Under the pieces are notes generated by a model. It was not told where the DNA came from. It was given only the letters and a program-made list of their open reading frames with translations, and searched no databases. 64,000 bases of DNA from Streptomyces sannanensis (GTDB lineage: Bacteria > Actinomycetota > Actinomycetes > Streptomycetales > Streptomycetaceae): the NCBI RefSeq assembly GCF_039536205.1, contig NZ_BAAAYL010000003.1, forward strand, positions 62,001 to 126,000, given 5' to 3'. How positions within the stretch are numbered: the first letter of the stretch is position 1; every line of letters starts with the position of its first letter. Positions 18,331 to 26,526 of the stretch are shown piece after piece. The position numbers and the translations under genes are program-made.

Positions 18331-19382
18331 CTACCCCCGTACCGGGCGGCCGACGGTCCATAGATCGCCGGGGGCGCGGACGAACGCGGCGTGGGCAAGC
18401 ATGTCCCGCTTCAACTGCGCGGCGGAGATGGCGTGGCCGCGCCGGGCGAGCGCATCGCGCAGCTCGCCGGGCGTCAGGAGCCGGCCGCAGCGCGCGAGGT
18501 ACCGGGCAGCCAGCTGCTCGGTGGTGGGGTAGGCCGGGGGCTCCACCACCAGGAGCGAGTCGCTGAGCACCTGGTGCTCGGCCATCCCGGCACTGGCCAA
18601 CTCCAGCAGCGGCACTGTCGCCTCCCCCACGCGCGACAGGCGGCGCCGCCAGTTGTCGCGGGCCAGGTAGCCACGGCGGTAGCACCACCACAGCAGCCCG
18701 CCCACGGCGGCCGCTGTAGGCAGCGGGTTGCGCGAGGCGGCGACCACCAGGCGGTGAGCGCCGACGCCGAACAGCCGGAGTGCCAGTTCGATGAGGACCA
18801 GCGCGTTCGCGGCAGTGGCCTCCAGGCCGGCCAGGCGCAGCAGGCTCTGGGCGACGGGGATCCATTCGATGACGGCGAACCCGAAGCGGGAGAAGACGCT
18901 GTCCTGGGTGACGATGACGCACGGCCCCAGGAACTCCGCGAGCGCCATGTGGGCGCGTCGTCCGGGTCGCCCCGGTACTTCCGCGGCATCTCCCGGTCGA
19001 CCCGCAGGATGTGCCGGGTCTGCGGGGACAGGTGGTCGCGGATCTCCAGGTCGACCACCCGAAGGGCGGGCACGATCTGCTGATCGAGCACGCGGCGCGC
19101 CTGACGCTCCGACACCTCGAAGTCAGCGGCCATCTTGGCCAGGTGTTCGTCGATCTCGCCGGGTACGTGCGCGGCCACGTACGGGGTGGCGCGGCCGGTA
19201 ACGGCCAGCGCGGTGACCCTGTCCTGTCGGCCGCCGTGCTTGGCCAGAGAGCAGGCTTCAACCAGCAGCGCGTTGGTGTCGAGGACGGGCAGCAACATCG
19301 GCCGGTCCAGCACCATCGGGTTGAACGCCGATCCGGAGGGGACCAGCAGCGGCGGTGCCGAATCGGCACGGTCAAGCGTCAT
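18331..19382 (-). pseudogene. PIN-domain gene broken by one frameshift
   Basis: ATG 19382 opens a frame reading VLDTNALLVEACSLAKHGG, AAHVPGEIDEHLAKMAADFEVS and RKYRGDPDDAPTW. At about 18950 the coding signal jumps one frame and continues ALAEFLGPCVIVTQDSVFSRFG, the second acidic part of a PIN nuclease, then hydrophobic helices and a winged-helix-like tail (LLTPGELRDALARRGHAISAAQL) to TGA at 18331. One base seems lost in the ACATGG context. PIN proteins are Mg-dependent RNases, many of them toxins. The internal ATG 18948 could still give a 205-residue product. Natural mutation and sequencing error cannot be separated here. Confidence 0.7.
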
Positions 19383-19483
19383 GGATCAAGTGTCGTCACC
19401 GCCACTGACATCCGTGCAGGATTTTTGGGCGGCGCAGGCTGCCCGGCCGGCTCATTGCCCGCCGGACAGCCGGCGGCTTGCCG

Positions 19484-19663
19484 TCAGCGGCTGGCCGGCT
19501 CCGAGTAGCGGTCCCTGCGGTGGGACGGGTCGTCGACACCGAGCCGCTGCCACGGCTCGCCGCGCTGCAGGGCGGGCAGCGTGAGGGCGAGCACGTTGAC
19601 GGCGATGCCGTGCACGTCCGCCCTCGGCGAGCGGCACCCCGTCAGTTCGGAGGCCCCTCGCAC
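19484..19663 (-). CDS. Small unknown protein
   Basis: A 59-codon frame from GTG 19663 with strong coding third positions in its second half (DVHGIAVNVLALTLPALQ, GEPWQRLGVDDPSHRRDRYS). Only a weak GGGAA precedes the GTG. It follows the 94-residue gene on the same strand, so the two may be one operon. No family recognised. Confidence 0.4.
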   Translation of the reverse strand: MRGASELTGCRSPRADVHGIAVNVLALTLPALQRGEPWQRLGVDDPSHRRDRYSEPASR

Positions 19664-19697
19664 GGTGGTTCCCGGCCAGGGGCCCTCATCTCGTGCG

Positions 19698-19982
19698 TCA
19701 GGCGCAGGCGAGTCGGTCGGTCACAGGCCAGTCGACGCGCACTCCACGACGGATCTGCGCGGCGATGCCCTGGACCTGATCGGCGTGCGGCTGGCGCCGC
19801 ATGAAGCAGCGCAGCGCGCGGTTCACCCCGTTGCTCAGTTCTACGTCGGTCATCGTGCCGACGCGCTCCTGCAGTTCGTCGAGGAGCTGCCCGGCGCGGG
19901 CCGCGCGGCGCAGCGCCGCGTCGGCGAGTGGCCCTTCGGCAAAGTCGTCCTGTACACGCAGACCAGGTTGAATGAACGTCAT
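19698..19982 (-). CDS. Small unknown protein (94 residues)
   Basis: GGAGGAG precedes ATG 19982 at good spacing and codon use is fully coding. The product is charged and helical (DELQERVGTMTDVELSNGVNRALRCFMRR, HADQVQGIAAQIRRG), without membrane segment or signal. Function not recognised. Confidence 0.6.
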   Translation of the reverse strand: MTFIQPGLRVQDDFAEGPLADAALRRAARAGQLLDELQERVGTMTDVELSNGVNRALRCFMRRQPHADQVQGIAAQIRRGVRVDWPVTDRLACA

Positions 19983-20121
19983 GGCACTCTCCTCCTCCGC
20001 CCGAGCACGTGCCGTCTCCCCGATGGAGACGTGGTCTTGGTACTGGGCGGGCGGGAACGTAGAGCACGGGCCTCGTTAACGTCTCGTCCTGGGCCCTGGC
20101 CCGGCCGTCAGAAAGCGCTCC

Positions 20122-20148
20122 TCTTTCCACGGCTACTGCGTGGAAAGA
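20122..20148. terminator. Perfect 10-bp hairpin TCTTTCCACG/CGTGGAAAGA
   Basis: Stem 20122-20131 with 20139-20148, loop GCTACTG, in the 302-base gap between divergent small genes (19983-20284). It could be a terminator remnant or a small structured RNA element. Nothing else was found in this gap. Confidence 0.4.
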
Positions 20149-20284
20149 CACCTCATGCAGTTAAGCCGTCAAGATGCACCGTGGGATTTCGTAGTCAGCA
20201 TCGCCGTGATGACGCACGCGAGGCTTCGCGGCCTGGCCCCGGAGCATCGGGGGCCGATCGTGTAAGGGCACCCGGGTAGGCGGC

Positions 20285-20992
20285 ATGATGATCGGCATGA
20301 TGGAGATACCCGGGTACGACGGTCACCCTCTCGTCCACGAGCCAGAGCTGCTGCAGGAACCTCTCTTCTGGCTTGGCCACCTGTACTCGTGTGCGCACGA
20401 CGAGGATGCGGAAGAGCTGCTCTTCGGTGCGGACTACGAGGCGGCCGAGGTGTTCCACCGGGAGCTGCGGGAGCGGGCGGAGTGGCCCGTCTTCACCATC
20501 CCGCTGGCCGCCGGGCACCTCCTCCACGTCGTCTACCGAGCGTGGAAGGACGACCCCGGTGTCGACTACCTCCTGCATCACCCCAGCTGGGAGCGGGCAC
20601 TGTTGCTGGCCAAGGTCGACGGGCACTTCATGGGTCCCGCCCTGTCCTGGCTCGAGTTGTTCTCCGCCGTCGACAACGGGCTGCCCGGTGGCAGCACAGC
20701 CGATCCACACCGCCGCCTCCTGCTGCTGCTGCCCGCGCTCGGAGACGACAACATCCCGGACGACGCAGAGCACCGCCTGATGGCAGCTCTCAGCGTCCTT
20801 ACTGCCATTGAGGCCCCCGAAGAACTCGCTGCCGCTCTCGTTGAGGGCCAAGGTGCGGGAGGGGCCTCCCGCTGGACCAGCAGGAACGGTGTCCGCGTGG
20901 ACGACGGCGCGTACTCGTACCGGAACCCGTCCAATGGCTTCGCCCTTACGCCGGAAGACCTGGCTCGCGTGTCGACTGCCTTCATGCCCTGA
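20285..20992 (+). CDS. Unknown acidic protein (235 residues)
   Basis: The reading frame has normal streptomycete codon use. The product starts MMIGMMEIPGYDGHPLVHEPELLQEPLFWLGHLYSC and contains AEVFHRELRERAEWPVFTIPLAAGHLLHVVYR and an Ala/Glu-rich C-terminus ending TPEDLARVSTAFMP. No signal peptide or membrane segment. It resembles immunity-type or lineage-restricted hypothetical proteins only in general character; I do not recognise a family. GTAGGCGGC before the ATG is a weak RBS. The stop lies next to the end of the IS110 transposase gene on the other strand. Confidence 0.6.
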   Translation: MMIGMMEIPGYDGHPLVHEPELLQEPLFWLGHLYSCAHDEDAEELLFGADYEAAEVFHRELRERAEWPVFTIPLAAGHLLHVVYRAWKDDPGVDYLLHHPSWERALLLAKVDGHFMGPALSWLELFSAVDNGLPGGSTADPHRRLLLLLPALGDDNIPDDAEHRLMAALSVLTAIEAPEELAAALVEGQGAGGASRWTSRNGVRVDDGAYSYRNPSNGFALTPEDLARVSTAFMP

Positions 20993-20995
20993 GCC

Positions 20996-22234
20996 CTATG
21001 AACTGGCCGGCTGGAGCATCGCAGCCCCTGGAGGGAAAGCGATGGCTTCGTCGAAAGGAACGCGGGCGAGGAGGCAGTGATGCAGCTGCCCCAGCATGCG
21101 GTTGAACAGGTGCCGCAGAGCCTGCATGTGCCAGTCCCCTCCGGCCCGGCGGCGCCGGTAGTGGGCGTCCGCGCCGGATGAACCGCTGATGGAGGCGAAG
21201 GCCCACAGGTGGCCGACGTGGTTGAGCCGGTTGTTCTTCACGAACCGGCGACCGACATAACGGCGCTTGCCGGAAGCCCGCGTGACCGGGGCGGAGCCAG
21301 CGTATGCCTTCAGTCCTCCAGCCGTGGCGAACCGGCTCCTGTCGTCACCGATCTCGCCCAGGATGCGGGCGCCGACCTGGGGACCGATCCCGGGGAAGCT
21401 CAGCATGATCGCCGCGTCCGGGTGTGACCGAAAGGCTTCCTCGGTGGCCCGCGCCAGGTCATCGACCGCCTGGCAGGCCGCGTCCAGCTGCAGCAGGGCC
21501 TGTGCCTGCTTGCCCATGGCGTCTTCGACGAGGAGCAGCTGTCGTGGAGCTTCCTGGCGGAAGAGCTGCTGGATTCGTTCGGCGTCGGTTTCGATGCCGC
21601 GGCGGCGGCCGGCTCGCTTGAGCATGGCGGTCAGCTTCCACATCTGCAGCTTGGCGGCCAGGGCAGGTGTGGGCGCGACGGCGAGGATGCGGCGGGCATC
21701 GGGGCGGGTCAGGGTTCCCGGCTTGTCCTTGAACGCCTCGATCATCGCCGGGAAGTACTCCCGCAGCAGGGACCGCAGCTGGTTGGCGACCTGCTGGCGG
21801 TTCCAGACCGCGTTTTGCTGTGCGCGGGCCAGGACCGCGACGGCCTGGGCCAGGTCAGTGTCGGCGGGCATTGGGCGGTGCACCGGCGCGTCGGTGCGGA
21901 TGATGTTCGCCAGCACCAGGGCGTCGCCCGGGTCCGACTTCTTGCGGCTGACTCCGTGCCGGTCGCGGTAGCGGGAGGCCGCCATCGGGTTGACCGCGTA
22001 GATCTTCCGGGGGCCCTGCCTCAGCGTGGCGACCAGTAGGCCGCGGCTGGTCTCGATGGCCACCGGGATCGGCGTCTCGGCGGTGTCGCCGTGCTCGGCC
22101 AGGAGGTCCAGCAGCAGCCGGTAGCCGTCCAGGTCGTCGTTGATCCGGCACTTGGCCAGCAGCTTGCCGGTGTCGTCGACGAGCGCGACGTCGTGGTGTC
22201 CCTCCGCCCAGTCGATCCCGCAGAACACGTCCAT
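20996..22234 (-). CDS. IS110-family transposase (element 1)
   Basis: The 412-residue protein has the RuvC-like DEDD centre: FCGIDWAEGHHDVALVDD (Asp about 7), PVAIETSRG (Glu 60) and KKSDPGDALVLAN (Asp pair near 100). It ends with the Transposase_20 region SFPGIGPQVGARILGEIGD...RFATAGGLKAYAGSAPVTRASGKRRYVGRR. IS110 enzymes are guided by a bridge RNA from the element's own non-coding end and leave no clear inverted termini. ATG 22234 follows GAAGGGGCGGGATCC. The gene looks intact. Confidence 0.9.
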   Translation of the reverse strand: MDVFCGIDWAEGHHDVALVDDTGKLLAKCRINDDLDGYRLLLDLLAEHGDTAETPIPVAIETSRGLLVATLRQGPRKIYAVNPMAASRYRDRHGVSRKKSDPGDALVLANIIRTDAPVHRPMPADTDLAQAVAVLARAQQNAVWNRQQVANQLRSLLREYFPAMIEAFKDKPGTLTRPDARRILAVAPTPALAAKLQMWKLTAMLKRAGRRRGIETDAERIQQLFRQEAPRQLLLVEDAMGKQAQALLQLDAACQAVDDLARATEEAFRSHPDAAIMLSFPGIGPQVGARILGEIGDDRSRFATAGGLKAYAGSAPVTRASGKRRYVGRRFVKNNRLNHVGHLWAFASISGSSGADAHYRRRRAGGDWHMQALRHLFNRMLGQLHHCLLARVPFDEAIAFPPGAAMLQPASS

Positions 22235-22615
22235 GGATCCCGCCCCTTCTCCGGTGCCGTTCTCGAAGGCGAGCACGCGGGGCCGCACGGCGCACTAATT
22301 CCAGGGCTCCAAGGCCCGCCACCTCATCAGCCGTGCGCGGCGCCGCCAAACCGCACGGGCGCACGCCGTGTCCAGAGCTCGAAGCTCGTGAGGAGAAACG
22401 CGTCACCGTACGGCAGCTCATCCACCGAGGATCCCGAACCCGACGGGACCACGGGGGCAGAACCTGCGAGGACCGGCCGGCGCCCAGCGCCACCAGTCTT
22501 TACAAAGACCTCGCACGGTCGGAGGTGTCGTAGGGGTCACCACGGCACCGACCGGACCACACACGTCCTGCCCCGGGCTGAACAACGCCGCCCCGGGCCC
22601 CTCAGAGATTCAGGA
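22235..22615 (-). ncRNA. IS110 element 1 upstream end, possible bridge-RNA locus
   Basis: About 380 non-coding bases precede the transposase on its own strand. In characterised IS110 elements the bridge RNA is encoded in such a non-coding end. Only location supports this here; loops complementary to the flanks were not identified and the left element end is unknown. No protein gene was found in the stretch. Confidence 0.3.
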
Positions 22616-22856
22616 CCTCTAATTACTAACGAATTAGTACTGCAACCGCACTCGCGCTATCGCCGCAGGTCAAGCGCGGTACACCGCCCGCCCGCATGTG
22701 GCGAGCCATCAGCCACTTGGAGCGTTGACCTGCCGGTTCGCGGTTCGACCGAATGCGGGAACCGGAATCCTCCACTGACGCATCGCCAGTGGAAGAACTC
22801 CGCTGCACCCGCCCTGACCTGCGGTGACGCAATGAGTGCGGTTGCAGTATTAGAGG
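22616..22856. mobile_element. MITE-like element with long imperfect terminal inverted repeats
   Basis: The left arm (about 22616-22678) and right arm (22809-22856) are inverted copies. Both read inwards CCTCTAAT, then TACTGCAACCGCACT, later CCGCAGGTCA. The left arm carries a 14-base insertion (ACTAACGAATTAGT, itself a small palindrome) between the first two blocks. The 130-base centre has no gene. Size and structure fit a miniature inverted-repeat element or a palindromic intergenic repeat; its parent transposon is unknown. Confidence 0.55.
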
Positions 22857-22984
22857 TGTCGTCGTCGCGGGGAGGCTTGCCCACCGGGGCTGACCAGGGA
22901 CAACAAGCGATGTCCGATTTGCCGGGCTCCCACCTCCGGCGACACCTCCGGTCCCCCGCCGCATGCAACCGTCCAGACAACGGT

Positions 22985-23345
22985 TCAGCCTCCCTCCGAT
23001 GCAACCCTGTTCGCGGCCGCCCGGGACCGGGGCAGGCGCGGCGTGGGCCAGACCGGCTCCCACCGCCAGGCCGCCCACCGCTCCGCATGCGCGAACAGCC
23101 GGGAGCGTTCGGCGAGCATCGCCAGCACCTCGGCGCGGGCGTCGTCGACGGCCCGGTGCTCGGTGCCGGAGACGATGCCGAGACGGCGCACGTGGGCGTA
23201 CTCGTCTTCGTCTTTCCACTCCCAGCGGGTGAGGTCGGGCGTGACGACCAGGTCCACGGTGAGGTCGAAGGTGTCGAACCCAGCCTCGGTGCGGCGGGTG
23301 GGGTGCTCGAAGTTGACGTACCGGTTCCGCAGCTGGCGCCCGTCG
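22985..23345 (-). pseudogene. DUF402-domain protein lacking its N-terminus
   Basis: The frame reads LRNRYVNFEHPTRRTEAGFDTFDLTVDLVVTPDLTRWEWKDEDEYAHVRRLGIVSGTEHRAVDDARAEVL, a near-textbook DUF402 (FomD-like) domain including the DLxxDLVVxPD...WKDEDE metal-site pattern. No ATG/GTG exists upstream in frame and the first part (GQAQGDPGQAAPDGG) arises from GGGCAAGCC repeats, so the 5' end seems lost or replaced. GTG 23257 could start a 90-residue stub. The family hydrolyses nucleoside di/tri-phosphates or related pyrophosphates in known cases. Confidence 0.6.
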
Positions 23346-23478
23346 CCGTCGGGGAAGCCGCCGTCCGGGGCGGCTTGCCCAGGGTCCCCTTGGGCTTGCC
23401 CACTCCCCCGGAACGCCCCGCTGCGGCAGTGCGTCCGGGTAGCCTCCGGGCAGAGTGCGCTGAGATTGGGGGTGGGCG

Positions 23479-23667
23479 TTGAGATTCACGATCGACACCG
23501 ATTCCGATTCGTACGAGGACGCGATGCGTACCGTGCGCGCGGCCTACGGGAAGCCGCAGCCCAAGCCAGGTGGGCGGCCGGTGGTGTTGCCGGAGGACGT
23601 GGTATGGAAGCCGCCCGGCCGGTTCGACTACCCGGCCTGGACGGAGAGATGCTGCGGTCCTGGGTGA
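23479..23667 (+). CDS. Small unknown protein, overlaps next gene
   Basis: TTG 23479 after GGGGGTGGGCG opens a 62-codon frame (MRFTIDTDSDSYEDAMRTVRAAYG, GRPVVLPEDVVWKPPGRFDYPAW). The composition is clearly coding. It overlaps the start of the following gene by 19 bases, so the two are coupled or were one gene before a frameshift near 23650. No family recognised. Confidence 0.5.
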   Translation: MRFTIDTDSDSYEDAMRTVRAAYGKPQPKPGGRPVVLPEDVVWKPPGRFDYPAWTERCCGPG

Positions 23668-24008
23668 AGTCGCTGCACACAGTGGAGGAGCTGGACGCGG
23701 TGTGGCGGGTGTGCGCGGAGCCGGGCCCGCCCGGGGTCCGGGGGCAAGCCATCGCGGAGTACGTCTCCCCGGAGCTGACTGGCAAGCCGGCCCTCACGGC
23801 CCTGGGTGTCGTCAGCCGGCGGATGAACACGGCCGCCCGGGAACTGTGGGCCCGGCAGATACCCTTCGTGATCGACGAGGTGAAGCGCACCCGGACCGTC
23901 GACCGGTCGGTGGCCGCGATCCTTCTCGACGCCCTCGCCGGCCACCCCTTGTGGCTCCGGCTGCGTCACCACAGCAACCCTCCTGTACTCGGCTCATCAC
24001 GCTCCTGA
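23649..24008 (+). CDS. Unknown protein (119 residues)
   Basis: ATG 23649 follows GGACGGAGAG inside the end of the preceding frame. The product reads LRSWVKSLHTVEELDAVWRVC, GVRGQAIAEYVSPELTGKPALTALGVVSRRMN, IDEVKRTRTVDRSVAAILLDALAG. It is helical and cytoplasmic with no recognisable catalytic motif. Either a coupled second gene or the C-terminal part of one protein split by a frameshift. Confidence 0.55.
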   Translation: MLRSWVKSLHTVEELDAVWRVCAEPGPPGVRGQAIAEYVSPELTGKPALTALGVVSRRMNTAARELWARQIPFVIDEVKRTRTVDRSVAAILLDALAGHPLWLRLRHHSNPPVLGSSRS

Positions 24009-24024
24009 GCCCAGCCGTCTCGTG

Positions 24025-24059
24025 CTGGGCAAGCCGTCCTCGGAGGGCGGCTTGCCCAG
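24025..24059. terminator. Bidirectional hairpin CTGGGCAAGCCG/CGGCTTGCCCAG
   Basis: Perfect 12-bp stem with 11-nt loop, between two convergent genes (ends at 24008 and 24079). The GGGCAAGCC half also recurs singly at 22868, 23371 and 23393. Confidence 0.75.
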
Positions 24060-24078
24060 ACTCCCCGGAGCCGCGCAG

Positions 24079-25671
24079 CTACCCGCGACGCCTGAACAGA
24101 CCCCAGGCCTTCGATGTCTCCGCTTCGGCCGCCGCGCCGGCCGCAACGTCCTCCGCCTGGCGCTGCGCCACCCGCTCAGCCTCCGCACGAGCGACGGACT
24201 CCTTCGCGCACGGCTCGCACAGGTCGTCCCACTTCCCGGGCCACGAGAACTGCCGCACCTGCTGCCACCGTTCGTCGGTGAACTTCGCCCCGCAACGTGT
24301 GCACACCGGCCACTTCGCCTCCCGTTCCGCGGCCTCATACTCCGCCCGCCGGTCGCGGGCCTCCTTCCACTGCGCGGCGTACAGGCGGTCGCCGTCGGGG
24401 TTGTCCAGGGCCTCGGGCAGGATCTGCCACTCATCGCGCCCGAGCCTGCGCCACACCGCGCCTGCGGCCCCGGCCGGGTCGGCGGTGATCCGCTCCAGCT
24501 CGGTGACGACCACGGGCACCGCCTGGTGGTAGTCGACGGCCGTGATGCCCGCGCCGCGGCCCGGGTACGAAGCGCCGGCGAAGTACGTGCGGGCGGCCTG
24601 CTCCAGCCGCCGCATCCTGCTCTCGCGCTGCGCGGCCGTCTTCCCCGTGAACACGAACGCCACCGGCACGTAGCCCTCGCGACCGGTCGGCGGGTAGAGG
24701 CTCGGCCACAGCCGGAAGTCGTGCACTGCCGTTCCCCGGGCCGCCTTCTCCTTGGCCGCGTCGGCCTTCGGTGCCAGGAGCTCGAACCATTCGTGGTAGC
24801 GGCGCAGCTTGGCCACCAGGTCGTCGACGGGTTCGGTGACGCGGTCGACCTCCAGGAGCATCGCGGGCACTCCAGCGTCCGGGGCGCGCATCGTCAGGTC
24901 GGCGTACTGGGTGTAGCCGTAGGGGAGCTTGTGTCCGATCTCGGTCTGCCAGGAGAGCGGGGTGCCGTACCCGGCCCCGGTGAGCACGGCGGCGGTCGAG
25001 GTGACGGCGGCGGCGTGTTCGTCATACCCGTCGGCTTCCACCGGCTGGCCATCGTCGTCGTACTCGAGCTTGCGCAGCGCGGAGATCCGTACGTTCCTCG
25101 GCAGCAGCAGCTTGGCTTCCTTGTGTCCTTTCTCGGTGAGCACCCATAGCTGGTGTCCCGACTCCAGTCGGGTCTCCACCCGGGTCAGGCCCGAGTCCTT
25201 CAACGCGTTCAGGGTGTCCCTGGTGATCCGGTCGTGCCGGTCGGCGGGGCGCAGCATCCGCCACAGCTGATCAGCGGTAGCCCTCTGAAAGATCCCCAGA
25301 GCCCTCAACACTTCCTTCCTTCGCACTCCGGTCGGCTTCCAGACCTTGGGTGCCTGGCTAGGAGGGTTGTCGAACGCGTCGCGGGACCTTGACTTCCGGG
25401 GCTGACCTGCGCGAACCGTGTTGGCGGGGGAAGCGGCCGTGGAGGGGGCGATGGAGGGGGCGATGGAGGGGCCCGTGGAGGGGGCCTGCGGGACCTGGTC
25501 CACGTCGTCGGCGGGCGCCGGGCCGGACACGGTGTGAGGGACTTGGGCGGGGTGAGGTGTGTGGTCGGCGGGCACGGTGTCCTCGGTTTCCCCCGGCCTG
25601 CGGGCCGGGTCGGCAGTCGGCCGGCCCGCACGCGGATGTGCGCGCGGGCCGGGGCCACCGTGCGAAGCCAC
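24079..25671 (-). CDS. Replication-relaxation (Replic_Relax) family protein
   Basis: The 530-residue protein has a disordered Pro/Ser N-terminus (short PSIAPSIAPST repeats near 70) and a winged-helix start of the family (RRKEVLRALGIFQRATADQLWRML...TRDTLNALKDSGLTRVETRL, about 110-165). A nuclease-like core follows (YGYTQYADLTMRAPDAGVPAMLLEVDR), then a C-terminal zinc ribbon CTRCGAKF...LCEPC. The Pfam family is tied to plasmid and integrative-element replication or mobilisation; its enzyme role is not settled. GTG 25671 abuts AAGGG, and later GTGs are possible. A TCCCTTGAC motif lies upstream and the CCCCTTGAC copy overlaps the start. Confidence 0.8.
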   Translation of the reverse strand: MASHGGPGPRAHPRAGRPTADPARRPGETEDTVPADHTPHPAQVPHTVSGPAPADDVDQVPQAPSTGPSIAPSIAPSTAASPANTVRAGQPRKSRSRDAFDNPPSQAPKVWKPTGVRRKEVLRALGIFQRATADQLWRMLRPADRHDRITRDTLNALKDSGLTRVETRLESGHQLWVLTEKGHKEAKLLLPRNVRISALRKLEYDDDGQPVEADGYDEHAAAVTSTAAVLTGAGYGTPLSWQTEIGHKLPYGYTQYADLTMRAPDAGVPAMLLEVDRVTEPVDDLVAKLRRYHEWFELLAPKADAAKEKAARGTAVHDFRLWPSLYPPTGREGYVPVAFVFTGKTAAQRESRMRRLEQAARTYFAGASYPGRGAGITAVDYHQAVPVVVTELERITADPAGAAGAVWRRLGRDEWQILPEALDNPDGDRLYAAQWKEARDRRAEYEAAEREAKWPVCTRCGAKFTDERWQQVRQFSWPGKWDDLCEPCAKESVARAEAERVAQRQAEDVAAGAAAEAETSKAWGLFRRRG

Positions 25672-25935
25672 CCCTTGACCGCGGTCTGACCGCCGCCCGC
25701 TACCTACGCCCGTTACGTCCCTTGACCGCCCCTTGTCCTCCCGATTTATCCGTGAGCGGCATCACGATTGGCTCCATGTCCCCCGGCGGGCTGACAGCAA
25801 GGGCGAAGCTCCGTCCGGACCGGGAGATGTGTTCTAGCGTGAGCGCTCCCGTCACCCGCTTGGCAGAGGAGCTGAAGGTGCCCGGTCTGGATCGGCTCGC
25901 GCCGCTACGCGACGAAGAAGGCCCGACAGGAGGCG

Positions 25936-26526
25936 GTGCAGGCGATCCTGGGCCGCTACGGCCTCGGGCAGGTCGTCGACCAGGAGGACGACGACCTGCT
26001 GCTGCGGGACCTGCTGGACATGCACCCCGACGCGGCGGAGAAGGTTGGCCCGGGGGTGGACCGTTTCCGGGTCATCGCCACCCCGCGCGGTCACCACAAG
26101 GGCCCGGAGGCGGTCCTGGTCGACGGCAGCAAGGTCGCCTTCTCGTACCAGAAGTGCCTGGACGCACCCACGCACCGGCAGCGCGTGCTGGCCGCGATGC
26201 GCACCGAGATCCAGCCGCAGGTCAACACCTACTACGAGTCCCGCAAGGCATCCCACACGCTCGTGTCCGACGAGAGCGGCCAGCCCCTGGCCCCCGCCGA
26301 CGTACACGTCTCCTACTTCCGCGGCCCGCGCTTCCACGACATCGCGATGGAGTTCGTCCAGGCCGCCGGCGGCTTCGATGCCGTCGACCTGACCGGCGAG
26401 ACGGCGCGGGGACTGGCCCTGTTCACCGACCGGACCCTGGCGGAGCGCTGGCACGCCCACCACCAGGAGCACGCCGTTCTCGGGCTGCTGTCGGCCAAGG
26501 AGAACCTGCGCCGCCCGCGCGTGTAG
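25936..26526 (+). CDS. DUF3223-domain protein
   Basis: The 196 residues from GTG 25936 contain QAILGRYGLGQVVDQEDDDLLLRDLLDMHP...GVDRFRVIAT and FSYQKCL, the core of the DUF3223/DCL domain. The C-terminal part (EIQPQVNTYYESRKASHTLVSDESGQPLAPADVHV) is shared by bacterial members. The domain normally begins with IGSRRYATKKARQEAV, which is present just upstream in frame (from 25886) but has no start codon; a plausible start with a coding N-terminus (SAPVTRLAEELKVP) lies one frame away. So the gene may carry a one-base indel in the CCC run near 25882. DNA-related function suspected, not known. Confidence 0.6.
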   Translation: MQAILGRYGLGQVVDQEDDDLLLRDLLDMHPDAAEKVGPGVDRFRVIATPRGHHKGPEAVLVDGSKVAFSYQKCLDAPTHRQRVLAAMRTEIQPQVNTYYESRKASHTLVSDESGQPLAPADVHVSYFRGPRFHDIAMEFVQAAGGFDAVDLTGETARGLALFTDRTLAERWHAHHQEHAVLGLLSAKENLRRPRV

